NCBI GenBank assembly: GCA_027051315.1
Contig: JALTZE010000223.1
Span: 1-11,040 of the forward strand
Length of the DNA stretch: 11,040 nucleotides
Source: Micavibrio sp.
GTDB lineage: Bacteria; Pseudomonadota; Alphaproteobacteria; Micavibrionales; Micavibrionaceae
Reading direction: 5' to 3'
How positions within the stretch are numbered: position 1 is the stretch's first letter; every line of letters starts with the position of its first letter. The notes beneath the pieces are model-generated. The model was not told the origin of the DNA. It did no database searches and saw only the letters and a list, made by a program, of their open reading frames with translations. Position numbers and translations under genes: made by a program. Of the stretch, positions 1 through 7,128 are shown one piece after another.

Positions 1-42
1 GATTTATAGTGTTGTTAGGTGTATATATTAAGGTCTTTGTTC

Positions 43-1161
43 GTGTCAGAATATTTAAATGCGTGGAATTTAAAAGAGAAAGATTTTCCTTCGGATGGTT
101 CGTTGGAAGATAAGCTGCTTTTTTGTGTGCAATATGCGGTTTTATCACCATCGACTTATAATACTCAACCGTGGTTTTTTAGGGTAGGAAGTGATTATAT
201 AGATATCTATGCTGATAGGCGTTATGGCTTACCTGTTATTGACCCTGATGACCGTATGTTAGAGCTTTCTTGCGGTTCTACTTTATATTGTTTATGTATC
301 GCGTTAAGGAATTTTGGTTTTGTTCCTGATATTGAATTGTTGCCTGATAGTGATAATAGTGATTTGATGGCAAGGGTCGGGGTAGAGTTTAATCCAGATA
401 AAGCGATTTTGAGCGTCGGAGAAAAAGAATTATTTAATGTTATTACAAAACGTCATGGAAGTCGCTCTGTCTTTACTGATAAGAATATTGATGCTGTGGC
501 ATTACATAAACTTCAAAAAGTTGTTGAAGAACATGATAGTTGGCTTCACATTTGTGATGATGATGAAAAAAAACAAATCTTTCAAATGGTAGCAGAAGCA
601 GATGCAGTGCAAGCAAGTAGTAAGCCTTTTAGAAGGGAGCTAGCAGCGTGGGTTCATCCTATGCGCAAATATAGTGGGGATGGTATGCCTCATTATAATA
701 TGGGGTTTAAGGAAGTGATGGGGGACTTTACTCCTTCGGTTATTAGGCGTTTTGATATGGATGGTAAAAAGGTAGGAGTAGAAGAAATGATGGAGGCTAC
801 TCCTATTTTGGCTGTTATTGGAGCTAATGAAACGCTTTCAAAAGGGCGGCTTTCTTGTGGTGAAGCTTATATGCATATGGGGCTTCAGGCAGAAGTGCTT
901 GGAATATCCTTGTCTTCATTAGGGCAAGTTACCGAAGTTCCTGATTTGAGATTGCGTCTTCATGATGTGATTGATTGTCATGGTCGGGCACATCTTGTTT
1001 TAAGAATGGGATATACTAAATCTAAAACATATACGCCAAGACGTTCTTTATCACAGGTCGTGGAGTTTGTTGGTGGAAGAAAAATCGATGTTTCAAAATA
1101 TAATAATTGTTCAGGAACAGGTTTTTTTGGAAAAATTGGTAAGCTTTTTCTTGCAAAATAA
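43..1161 (+). CDS. Acg-like FMN-binding nitroreductase family oxidoreductase
   Basis: This protein of about 372 aa resembles the Acg subgroup of the nitroreductase fold, FMN-binding proteins whose substrates are mostly unknown. Visible marks are SPSTYNTQPW near residues 35-44 (Acg proteins carry a similar N-terminal S/T-x-N-TQPW motif), a DPDDRMLELSCGSTL stretch at about 67-81, a KRHGSRSVF segment near 135-143 that corresponds to the family's RRTNRRPF-like FMN-contact region, and a C-terminal VPDLRLRLHD...LRMGY ending. Stops at 7-9 and 16-18 show the gene begins inside the window. GTG at 43 is chosen because AAGG (30-33) lies 9 nt upstream; GTG 19 and TTG 37 are possible but have poorer ribosome-site spacing. 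There is no signal peptide, so it is probably cytoplasmic. It is separated from rpsB by 149 nt and is not a usual member of that cluster. The fold assignment is fairly firm; the reaction is unknown. Confidence 0.75.
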   Translation: MSEYLNAWNLKEKDFPSDGSLEDKLLFCVQYAVLSPSTYNTQPWFFRVGSDYIDIYADRRYGLPVIDPDDRMLELSCGSTLYCLCIALRNFGFVPDIELLPDSDNSDLMARVGVEFNPDKAILSVGEKELFNVITKRHGSRSVFTDKNIDAVALHKLQKVVEEHDSWLHICDDDEKKQIFQMVAEADAVQASSKPFRRELAAWVHPMRKYSGDGMPHYNMGFKEVMGDFTPSVIRRFDMDGKKVGVEEMMEATPILAVIGANETLSKGRLSCGEAYMHMGLQAEVLGISLSSLGQVTEVPDLRLRLHDVIDCHGRAHLVLRMGYTKSKTYTPRRSLSQVVEFVGGRKIDVSKYNNCSGTGFFGKIGKLFLAK

Positions 1162-1185
1162 TAATAAAACATGTATTTAAAGCGC

Positions 1186-1205
1186 ACGGACGAATAACCG
1201 TCCGT
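1186..1205 (+). other. Hairpin after the oxidoreductase gene
   Basis: A perfect 7-bp stem, ACGGACG (1186-1192) with CGTCCGT (1199-1205), encloses a 6-nt loop. It is GC-rich in an AT-rich gap, 25 nt after the stop codon of the oxidoreductase gene. It could end that transcript, but no T-run follows, so it is not a classical intrinsic terminator. It could equally be the first hairpin of the rpsB leader. Confidence 0.4.
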
Positions 1206-1224
1206 AATTCACATGTGAGGTTAT

Positions 1225-1297
1225 GGGGTGTTTATCCCTTTCCGGTGTTTGTGCTTTTGTTCATGAATATCCGCTTCACAGAGGTTTTAACCGGATA
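1225..1297 (+). promoter_or_regulatory. Putative rpsB 5' leader with two hairpins next to the ribosome site
   Basis: Two stems can be drawn. GGGGT (1225-1229) pairs with ATCCC (1234-1238), with one G-U pair, around a GTTT loop. TATCCG (1268-1273) pairs with CGGATA (1292-1297), and its 3' arm touches the first base of the rpsB Shine-Dalgarno AAAGGAG (1297-1303). In E. coli, S2 represses rpsB-tsf translation through the rpsB leader, so a comparable control here is plausible. The structures are seen by eye; the regulatory role is inferred. Confidence 0.35.
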
Positions 1298-1310
1298 AAG
1301 GAGAAGAAAT

Positions 1311-2135
1311 ATGTCCGATGTAAAATTTACTATGCGCCAGCTTTTAGAAGCAGGTGTTCATTTTGGTCACCATACACGCAGATGGAATCCTAAAATGCGC
1401 CAATATATTTTTGGTGTTCGTAATAATGTTCATATTATTGATTTGCAACAAACTGTACCAATGCTTAATGTTGCTCTTGGTGTTATTAAGCAAGTTGCGG
1501 CAAAGGGTGGTCGTGTTCTTTTTGTCGGTACAAAAAGGCAAGCTCAAGAGAAAGTTGCAGAAGCTGCAAAAAAATGCGGTCAATATTATGTGAATCATAG
1601 ATGGCTTGGTGGAATGTTGACTAATTGGAAAACAATTAATGGTTCTATTAATCGTCTTCGTGAGCTTGATGATATACTTGCTAAAGAGCAAGAAGGTGGT
1701 CATCGTTCTAAAAAAGAAATTCTTATGCTTTCACGTGAAAGAGATAAGCTGGAGCTTTCTATTGGTGGTATTAAAGAAATGGGGGGGCAGCCTGATATAA
1801 TAGTGGTTATAGATAGTAATAAGGAAGATATTGCTATAAAAGAAGCTAATAAGCTGAGGATACCTGTTGTTGCTGTTCTTGATACTAATTCTGACCCTGA
1901 TGGAGTTGATTATCCGATTCCTGGTAATGACGATGCTTTAAGAGCTATTGAGCTTTATCTTAATCTTATTTCTGAGGCAGTTATTTCTGGTATAAAGGAA
2001 GAAATGGCGGCGTCAGGTGTTGATGTTGGTGAATCTGTTGACGTGAAAGTTGAACTTCCAAAAGAAGAAAACAAGTCTTCTGAAGAGGAAAAATCTTCTG
2101 ATGAAGTTGAGGAAAAGAAACAGGCAACTGCATAA
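1311..2135 (+). CDS. rpsB: 30S ribosomal protein S2
   Basis: S2 binds late to the 30S subunit near the head-body junction and helps bring in S1. The 274-aa product begins with the family pattern [19 protein letters not shown], contains [10 protein letters not shown] in the middle, and has the second signature around [19 protein letters not shown] followed by [20 protein letters not shown]. It is about 30 residues longer than E. coli S2 (241 aa). The excess is a Lys/Glu/Ser-rich acidic tail from about residue 230, which other alphaproteobacterial S2 proteins also tend to carry. A full Shine-Dalgarno, AAAGGAG, at 1297-1303 lies 7 nt before the ATG and fixes the start. A run of seven G at 1781-1787 encodes the Gly-Gly of KEMGGQPD. 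It is the first gene of the cluster and is followed by a terminator-like hairpin before tsf, its usual partner. Confidence 0.98.
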   Translation: MSDVKFTMRQLLEAGVHFGHHTRRWNPKMRQYIFGVRNNVHIIDLQQTVPMLNVALGVIKQVAAKGGRVLFVGTKRQAQEKVAEAAKKCGQYYVNHRWLGGMLTNWKTINGSINRLRELDDILAKEQEGGHRSKKEILMLSRERDKLELSIGGIKEMGGQPDIIVVIDSNKEDIAIKEANKLRIPVVAVLDTNSDPDGVDYPIPGNDDALRAIELYLNLISEAVISGIKEEMAASGVDVGESVDVKVELPKEENKSSEEEKSSDEVEEKKQATA

Positions 2136-2140
2136 ATTGT

Positions 2141-2170
2141 TCTTGCCTGTATTATGATGTGCAGGCAAGA
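2141..2170 (+). terminator. Terminator-like attenuator hairpin between rpsB and tsf
   Basis: TCTTGCCTG (2141-2149) pairs perfectly with CAGGCAAGA (2162-2170); a G-U and an A-U pair extend the stem to about 11 bp around an 8-nt loop. The T-rich stretch TTGTTTTAT follows at once (2171-2179), giving intrinsic-terminator form. Because tsf directly follows, it probably acts as a partial terminator that adjusts tsf output relative to rpsB. The rpsB coding end also carries CAGGCAA (2121-2127), which could pair with the left arm and disrupt the hairpin. Confidence 0.6.
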
Positions 2171-2217
2171 TTGTTTTATAATTATAAATTTTATAAAAAT
2201 AAAAGAGGAATGAAAAA

Positions 2218-3141
2218 ATGGCTGATATTACAGCATCTATGGTTAAAGAATTAAGGGAAACAACTGGAGTTGGTATGATGGATGCCAAGAAAGCTCTTGT
2301 TGAATGTGATGGAAATATGGAAGAGGCTGTTGACCACCTTCGTGCAAAAGGTCTTGCTAAGGCGGCTAAAAAATCGGGTCGTGTTGCTGCAGAAGGTCTT
2401 GTTGCTGTTGCTTCTTATAATGATGGTAAGAGTGCTTGTGTTGTGGAGGTTAATGCTGAAACCGATTTCGTTGCAAGAAATGAAAATTTCCAATCTATGG
2501 TTTTTAAAATTGCGGGTAATGCTGCTGATGTTGATAATGTAGAGCAGTTGGCTGCTTCTGATATAGGGGGTAAATCGGTTAACGATAATCTTACTGAATT
2601 GATTGCTACTATAGGGGAGAATATGTCCCTTCGTCGTATGGCAAAGCTGGAAGTTCCAAATGGTGTGGTTGCTTCATATATTCATGGTGCTATAGCTCCG
2701 AATGCTGGTAAAATAGGTGTTTTGGTTGCATTGGAATCAGATGGTAATGCAGATGTTCTTCAGGGAGTAGGTAAGCAAATAGCAATGCATATTGCTGCTA
2801 CCAATCCAGAATTTCTTGATACCGCATCTGTTTCAGAAGATGCAGCAGAGAGAGAAAAGTCAGTTCTGCGTGAACAGGCTCTTGCTAGTGGTAAACCTGC
2901 GGAAATAGTTGAAAAAATGATAGAAGGTAGAATGCGCAAATATTATGAAGAAGTTTGCTTGATGGAGCAAATATTCGTAATAGATGGTGAAACAAAGATT
3001 AAACAGGTTGTTGAGAATGCTGCCAAAGAGGCTGGTGCTCCTGTGAAACTTACAGGTTATGTAAGATTTGCTTTGGGTGAAGGTATTGAAAAAGAAGAAA
3101 ATGACTTTGCCGCAGAGGTAGCAGCTGCCGTTAATGGTTAA
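2218..3141 (+). CDS. tsf: Translation elongation factor Ts (EF-Ts)
   Basis: EF-Ts is the cytoplasmic guanine nucleotide exchange factor that frees GDP from EF-Tu so that it can reload with GTP. The 307-aa product opens with the UBA-like N-terminal domain (residues 1-55, [18 protein letters not shown]). Next comes the core motif [13 protein letters not shown], with the TDFV residues (82-85) that insert into EF-Tu near its magnesium site. Two core subdomains follow, the second including the [11 protein letters not shown] region and the [13 protein letters not shown] segment near the end. The length is normal for proteobacteria. GAGGA at 2205-2209 lies 8 nt before the ATG. It sits 82 nt after rpsB, and the terminator-like hairpin in that gap suggests that tsf is partly attenuated relative to rpsB. 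Confidence 0.98.
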   Translation: MADITASMVKELRETTGVGMMDAKKALVECDGNMEEAVDHLRAKGLAKAAKKSGRVAAEGLVAVASYNDGKSACVVEVNAETDFVARNENFQSMVFKIAGNAADVDNVEQLAASDIGGKSVNDNLTELIATIGENMSLRRMAKLEVPNGVVASYIHGAIAPNAGKIGVLVALESDGNADVLQGVGKQIAMHIAATNPEFLDTASVSEDAAEREKSVLREQALASGKPAEIVEKMIEGRMRKYYEEVCLMEQIFVIDGETKIKQVVENAAKEAGAPVKLTGYVRFALGEGIEKEENDFAAEVAAAVNG

Positions 3142-3179
3142 GCTTGTTCCATTAGTTGGGTATATTAACTAAATTATTA

Positions 3180-3210
3180 TTCAGTCGCATGGACTTTATG
3201 TGCGGCTGAA
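3180..3210 (+). other. Hairpin between tsf and pyrH
   Basis: TTCAGTCGCAT (3180-3190) pairs with GTGCGGCTGAA (3200-3210) over 11 bp with two G-U pairs and a 9-nt loop. It is followed by AT-rich sequence (ACTATATTTAATTAATTTTT) with the T-run displaced about 15 nt. It may be a weak terminator, an RNA-processing site or a stabilising stem in the 106-nt gap; the sequence does not decide between these. Confidence 0.4.
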
Positions 3211-3247
3211 ACTATATTTAATTAATTTTTATTACAGGATAGCTCTT

Positions 3248-3994
3248 ATGGAAGTAGCAAAAATGGAAAAAATATTACCATCACCACGTTTTAAAAGGGT
3301 TTTATTGAAAATGTCGGGTGAAATCCTGATGGGAGATAACGAATTTGGTCTTGATTCAGATACTGTTAACAGGGTTGCAGATGATATTAAAGAAGTAGTA
3401 GATACGGGGATTGAGGTTTGCATAGTTGTAGGTGCAGGTAATATTTTTAGAGGTGTTTCAGGGGCAGCAAAAGGAATGGATAGGACAACTGCCGATTATA
3501 TGGGTATGTTGGGTATTGTTATAAATGCTTTGGCGCTTCAAAATGCTTTGGAAAAAAAAGGAGTGGATACAAGAGTTCAATCAGCAATACCAATGTCGGC
3601 TATTTGCGAGCCTTATATAAGGAGAAGAGCTTTTCGGCATATGGAAAAAGGGCGTGTGGTTATTTTTGCAGCAGGTACTGGAAATCCTTATTTTACTACG
3701 GATACAGCAGCAGCATTAAGAGCTTCGGAAATGAATTGTGATTTAATCGCAAAAGGTACAAAAGTTGACGGTATTTATACGGCAGACCCTGTTAAAAATC
3801 CTGATGCAACGCGTTATGATGAGATTTCTTATATGGAAGTTCTTACAAAAAGTCTTGCTGTTATGGATGCTACGGCTATATCACTTGCTCGTGAGAATGA
3901 TATTCCTATAATGGTTTTTTCTGTTAAGGAAAAAGGAAATTTTGCCAAAGCTTTACAAGGTACAGGCGATTTTACTTTGGTCAGCAATAAATAA
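3248..3994 (+). CDS. pyrH: Uridylate (UMP) kinase
   Basis: PyrH phosphorylates UMP to UDP with ATP, the committed step towards UTP and CTP, as a cytoplasmic hexamer regulated by UTP and GTP. The 248-aa product is an amino-acid-kinase-fold protein. It has the N-terminal KMSGE motif (residues 21-25), a nucleotide-binding GAGNIFRG loop, [17 protein letters not shown], the [17 protein letters not shown] phosphate and UMP site, and [13 protein letters not shown], closing with [19 protein letters not shown]. The usual GGGN triplet reads GAGN here, a conservative change. ATG 3248 is chosen because AGGAT (3236-3240) lies 7 nt upstream. ATG 3263 is a close alternative with GGAAG 8 nt before it. The in-frame GTG at 3200 would start inside the hairpin and add an unconserved leader. 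frr follows after 25 nt. Confidence 0.96.
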   Translation: MEVAKMEKILPSPRFKRVLLKMSGEILMGDNEFGLDSDTVNRVADDIKEVVDTGIEVCIVVGAGNIFRGVSGAAKGMDRTTADYMGMLGIVINALALQNALEKKGVDTRVQSAIPMSAICEPYIRRRAFRHMEKGRVVIFAAGTGNPYFTTDTAAALRASEMNCDLIAKGTKVDGIYTADPVKNPDATRYDEISYMEVLTKSLAVMDATAISLARENDIPIMVFSVKEKGNFAKALQGTGDFTLVSNK

Positions 3995-4019
3995 TCTAGT
4001 TTAGATAAAGGATTTTAAA

Positions 4020-4574
4020 ATGGCACATGATATAAAAGATTTAAGACGTAGAATGGAAGGCGCATATGATAATTTTTGTAAAGAATTATCAGGGCTTAGA
4101 ACAGGAAGGGCTTCTGTTAATATGCTTGAGCCCGTAATGGTTGATATGTATGGTTCAAAAATGCCTCTTAATCAGGTTGCTACTGTTTCCACGCCTGAGC
4201 CAAGACTTTTGACAGTTACTGTTTGGGATGGTTCTGCTGTTAAGGCTGTTGAAAAAGGAATTATGGAAGCTGGGCTTGGTCTTAATCCTCAACCAGAAGG
4301 TAATGTTATAAGAGTGCCTGTTCCAGAGCTTAACGAAGAGCGCAGGATTGAGCTTACAAAGGTGGCTGCCAAATATGCGGAGCAAGCAAGAATTTCTGTA
4401 AGAAATGTTCGTAAAGATGGTATGGATGAGCTCAAAAAACTTGAAAAAGATAAAGAAATAACAGAGGACGAACATAAACGTATGGCAGATGAAGTGCAAA
4501 AGCTTACCGATGAAATGGTAAAAAAAATTGATACTCATCTTGCCGAAAAAGAAAAAGATATTATGAAAGTCTAA
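4020..4574 (+). CDS. frr: Ribosome recycling factor
   Basis: RRF works with EF-G to split the post-termination ribosome and release mRNA and tRNA. The 184-aa product matches the usual 185-aa length. It has the long three-helix domain I built from the N- and C-terminal thirds (with [20 protein letters not shown] and the basic [20 protein letters not shown]) and the smaller domain II in the middle ([18 protein letters not shown]). The conserved Arg of the RNVR segment, important for 50S contact, is present. AAAGGA at 4007-4012 is 7 nt from the ATG. It lies directly after pyrH and directly before uppS, whose ribosome site overlaps the frr stop codon, so the three are almost certainly cotranscribed. 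Confidence 0.98.
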   Translation: MAHDIKDLRRRMEGAYDNFCKELSGLRTGRASVNMLEPVMVDMYGSKMPLNQVATVSTPEPRLLTVTVWDGSAVKAVEKGIMEAGLGLNPQPEGNVIRVPVPELNEERRIELTKVAAKYAEQARISVRNVRKDGMDELKKLEKDKEITEDEHKRMADEVQKLTDEMVKKIDTHLAEKEKDIMKV

Positions 4575-4584
4575 AGGTAATTTT

Positions 4585-5322
4585 ATGAGTTCTACTAATC
4601 AAGAGAGCCAATATCCCCGCCATGTTGCAATAATTATGGATGGAAATGGGCGTTGGGCAGCGAAAAAAGGCTTGCCTAGAACAGCAGGTCATAAAAAAGG
4701 CGTTGATGCTGTGAAAAGAGTGGTTGAGGCTGCTGCTGATTTAGGGATTGAATATCTTACTTTATTTGGTTTTTCTTCGGAAAATTGGAGCAGACCAAAA
4801 GAAGAAGTGGGGGAGCTTATGAGGCTTCTTAGATATTATTTAAAAGCAGAGATGGCAGAACTTCACAAAAATAATATAAGGTTGAAAGTTATCGGTGCAA
4901 TTGACCAGTTTGATAGTGATATTAAAAATTTAATAAAAAGGGCTGAAGAACTTACAGAAAATAATTCAAAACTTACATTGGTAATTGCTCTTAATTATGG
5001 TGGAAAACAAGATATTTTAAGGGCTGCTATGAAATTATCAAAGGAAGCTGTGGAAGTTGGAAAAGCTTTTACAGATAAAGATGAAGCTTTGGCAGTATTT
5101 GAAAGGCATTTATATACAGCGGGAATGCCTGACCCTGACCTTCTTATAAGGACTAGTGGTGAAAAAAGAGTTTCTAATTTTCTTTTGTGGCAATGTGCAT
5201 ATAGCGAAATGGTGTTTACTGATATTTTCTGGCCTGAATTTGACAAATATCATCTTGAAAGCTGTATTAATGAATATATGGGGCGTGAAAGGCGTTTTGG
5301 TAACGTACATGCTAAAGGATAG
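4585..5322 (+). CDS. uppS: Undecaprenyl diphosphate synthase (cis-prenyltransferase)
   Basis: UppS adds eight isopentenyl units in cis to farnesyl diphosphate to make the C55 lipid carrier used for peptidoglycan and LPS. All family marks are present in the 245 aa: HVAIIMDGNGRWA with the catalytic Asp19 and the phosphate-binding GNGRW, the hydrophobic tunnel segment LTLFGFSSENWSRP, and the C-terminal signature PDLLIRTSGEKRVSNFLLWQ with Arg189 and Arg195 of the IPP site. The N-terminus is a few residues shorter than in E. coli. AAAGG (4573-4577) overlaps the frr stop and lies 7 nt upstream of the ATG. The 3' end overlaps cdsA by 14 nt, suggesting translational coupling. Its substrate building blocks come from the MEP pathway, to which dxr two genes downstream belongs. 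Confidence 0.98.
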   Translation: MSSTNQESQYPRHVAIIMDGNGRWAAKKGLPRTAGHKKGVDAVKRVVEAAADLGIEYLTLFGFSSENWSRPKEEVGELMRLLRYYLKAEMAELHKNNIRLKVIGAIDQFDSDIKNLIKRAEELTENNSKLTLVIALNYGGKQDILRAAMKLSKEAVEVGKAFTDKDEALAVFERHLYTAGMPDPDLLIRTSGEKRVSNFLLWQCAYSEMVFTDIFWPEFDKYHLESCINEYMGRERRFGNVHAKG

Positions 5323-5965
5323 CAAATTTTTAAAACGCGTTATTTCTTCTTTGGTTATGATACCTGCTGTTCTTGCCTGTGTTTATTATGGCGGTATTTA
5401 TTTTCAAATATTTTTAGCTTTGCTTATGGTGGTTGCTGTTTATGAATGGTGGAAAATGGCATTTAAGGTTAAATATTCCACTATTGTAGGATTATTAGGT
5501 TCCTTATATATTGGTGTTTGTTTGGGGGCTATATATGTGCTTAGGGAAGAAGATAATGGAGCGTTGCTGGTTTTTTCATTATTTGCTTTGGTTTGGGCAG
5601 GAGATACGGGCGCTTATTTTGCTGGTAAATTTGTTGGGGGGGCTAAAATGGCTCCTGTGCTTAGCCCTAACAAAACATGGGCAGGGCTTATTGGCGGCAT
5701 GATGGCAGGTGGTTTAGTATTTTACTATATGGTTGCTGTTTTTTTTGAATTTTCTAGTTTATGGGTATTTGTTTTTGGTGCTTTTATGGGGATTATAGGG
5801 CAGGCAGGAGATATTGCCGTTTCTGCGATGAAAAGATTTGTAGGAGTGAAAGATACGGGAAATATTATTCCTGGACATGGAGGGATTCTGGATAGAATTG
5901 ATGCTTTGATGCCCGTATCATTTTTTGTTTTGGTTGCTTATTGGGCTGTTTTTGGGGCTGTGTAA
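5309..5965 (+). CDS. cdsA: Phosphatidate cytidylyltransferase (CDP-diglyceride synthase)
   Basis: CdsA is an integral inner-membrane enzyme that turns phosphatidic acid and CTP into CDP-diacylglycerol, the branch-point precursor of phospholipids. The 218-aa product has several membrane segments (for example MIPAVLACVYYGGIYFQIF, and others near residues 60-75 and 85-100) and the motifs WAGDTGAYFAGK and LSPNKTWAGLIGG. The PROSITE-type signature SAMKRFVGVKDTGNIIPGHG continues into GILDRID near the C-terminus. It is shorter than E. coli CdsA (about 285 aa) at the N-terminus, as in some other alphaproteobacteria. ATG 5309 lies inside the end of uppS (14-nt overlap). Its Shine-Dalgarno is weak: AAAGG at 5288-5292 is 16 nt away and would suit TTG 5297 only with tight spacing. 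Start choice is therefore moderate and coupled re-initiation is likely. A G7 tract at 5636-5642 encodes part of FVGGAKM. Confidence 0.95.
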   Translation: MLKDSKFLKRVISSLVMIPAVLACVYYGGIYFQIFLALLMVVAVYEWWKMAFKVKYSTIVGLLGSLYIGVCLGAIYVLREEDNGALLVFSLFALVWAGDTGAYFAGKFVGGAKMAPVLSPNKTWAGLIGGMMAGGLVFYYMVAVFFEFSSLWVFVFGAFMGIIGQAGDIAVSAMKRFVGVKDTGNIIPGHGGILDRIDALMPVSFFVLVAYWAVFGAV

Positions 5966-7128
5966 TGATTAAAGATATAGTAATTCTTGGTTCTACTGGT
6001 TCTATAGGTGAGCAAACACTCGATATTGTAAGAAATTTTCAAGATAAATATTGTGTAAAAGCTTTAACGGCAAATAAAAGTGCAGAAAAACTAGTGGCAC
6101 AGGCAAGGGAATTTAATCCTGAATATGTTGTTATTGGTGATGGTGAATATTATAATTTTGTAAAAGAAGAGCTATCAGGTACAAAATGTAAAGTTTTTTC
6201 AGGGAAAGAAGAAATAAATAATATTGCAGAAATAGAATGTGATGTTGTTGTTGCTGCAATAGTTGGTTTTGCAGGTCTGGAACCAGTTTACAAAGCAATT
6301 TCAAAGGGGCGGAAGGTTGCTATTGCTAATAAGGAGCCTTTGGTAGCAGCGGGGCATATATTAATAGATTTAGCAAAAAAATCAGGTGCAAATATTCTTC
6401 CTGTTGATAGTGAGCATAATGCTATTTTTCAATGTTTAGAGAAAAAACATAAAGATTTTGTTAGAAGAATAATACTTACTGCATCAGGTGGACCTTTCCT
6501 TAACTGGGATATAGATGATATAAAAAATGTAAATCCAGAACAGGCAATAGCACACCCGAATTGGTCTATGGGTGCAAAAATATCAGTGGATAGCGCAACT
6601 ATGATGAACAAGGCTTTGGAGGTGATAGAGGCGTATCATCTTTTTGCGATGCCTTTTGATAAAATAGATGTGGTTATTCATCCTCAATCTATCATCCATT
6701 CAATGGTTGAATATTTAGATGGGTCTGTATTGGCTCAGATGGGAGCTCCTGATATGCGTACGCCTATTGTTTATGCACTTGGTTGGCCAGAAAGAGTTGA
6801 TGGGATAAGCAAAAAACTTGATATTTTTAATATGAATGATTTGCAATTTATAAAACCAGATTATAATAAATTTCCTCTATTAAAAAAAGCTTATGATTGT
6901 TTAGAAGCGGGGCAAGCATATTGTATAGCTTTAAATTCAGCCAATGAAATTGCTGTTGAGGCTTTTTTAAATCGGGAAATAGATTATAGTGAGATTAATT
7001 CTTGTGTAGAATATGTTTTGAACTATATTGATATAGGAAATGTTTCTGCTATAGATGATGTTATTGAATATGATTTATATAGCAGGGAAATTGCAAAAAA
7101 ATACTTATCAGCTAGAAAGAGTAAATAA
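5965..7128 (+). CDS. dxr: 1-deoxy-D-xylulose 5-phosphate reductoisomerase
   Basis: Dxr converts DXP to 2-C-methyl-D-erythritol 4-phosphate with NADPH and a divalent metal, the first committed MEP-pathway step. The 387-aa product opens with the NADPH loop ILGSTGSIGEQTLDIV (residues 7-22). It has ANKEPLVAAG (121-130), the metal ligands Asp148 and Glu150 in LPVDSEHNAIFQCL, TASGGPF, and HPNWSMGAKISVDSATMMNK from His197. Asn215, Lys216 and Glu219 of MMNKALE supply the remaining substrate and metal contacts, followed by HPQSIIHSMVEYLDGSVLAQ and LNSANEIAVEAFL. The residue after NKE is Pro125, where Ser is typical. ATG 5965 shares one base with the cdsA stop (TAATG) and has GGGG (5954-5957) 7 nt upstream. 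Placement after cdsA rather than before uppS is the alphaproteobacterial order. Confidence 0.98.
   Translation: MIKDIVILGSTGSIGEQTLDIVRNFQDKYCVKALTANKSAEKLVAQAREFNPEYVVIGDGEYYNFVKEELSGTKCKVFSGKEEINNIAEIECDVVVAAIVGFAGLEPVYKAISKGRKVAIANKEPLVAAGHILIDLAKKSGANILPVDSEHNAIFQCLEKKHKDFVRRIILTASGGPFLNWDIDDIKNVNPEQAIAHPNWSMGAKISVDSATMMNKALEVIEAYHLFAMPFDKIDVVIHPQSIIHSMVEYLDGSVLAQMGAPDMRTPIVYALGWPERVDGISKKLDIFNMNDLQFIKPDYNKFPLLKKAYDCLEAGQAYCIALNSANEIAVEAFLNREIDYSEINSCVEYVLNYIDIGNVSAIDDVIEYDLYSREIAKKYLSARKSK

Noticed and set aside
1151..1179. TTGCAA (1151-1156) with TATTTA (1174-1179), 17-nt spacing, as an rpsB promoter
   Set aside because: The -10 matches the consensus at only three of six positions, too weak to list; the true rpsB promoter must be near but is not evident by eye.
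978..1703. Long open frames on the - strand opposite the oxidoreductase gene and rpsB
   Set aside because: They are antisense to conserved proteins, have no recognisable family features or good ribosome sites, and are explained by the AT-rich, G/T-skewed composition.
2177..2182. Perfect TATAAT in the rpsB-tsf gap as a tsf promoter
   Set aside because: No -35-like hexamer lies 16-18 nt upstream and no extended TGn element precedes it; the region is simply AT-rich after the terminator-like hairpin.
3200..3247. pyrH start at GTG 3200
   Set aside because: It lies in the 3' arm of the hairpin, lacks a ribosome site and adds 16 unconserved residues; ATG 3248 has AGGAT at 7 nt.
5156..5308. cdsA extended upstream to 5156 within uppS
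   Set aside because: It would overlap the uppS signature region by more than 160 nt and encodes nothing CdsA-like; it is just open sequence in a second frame.
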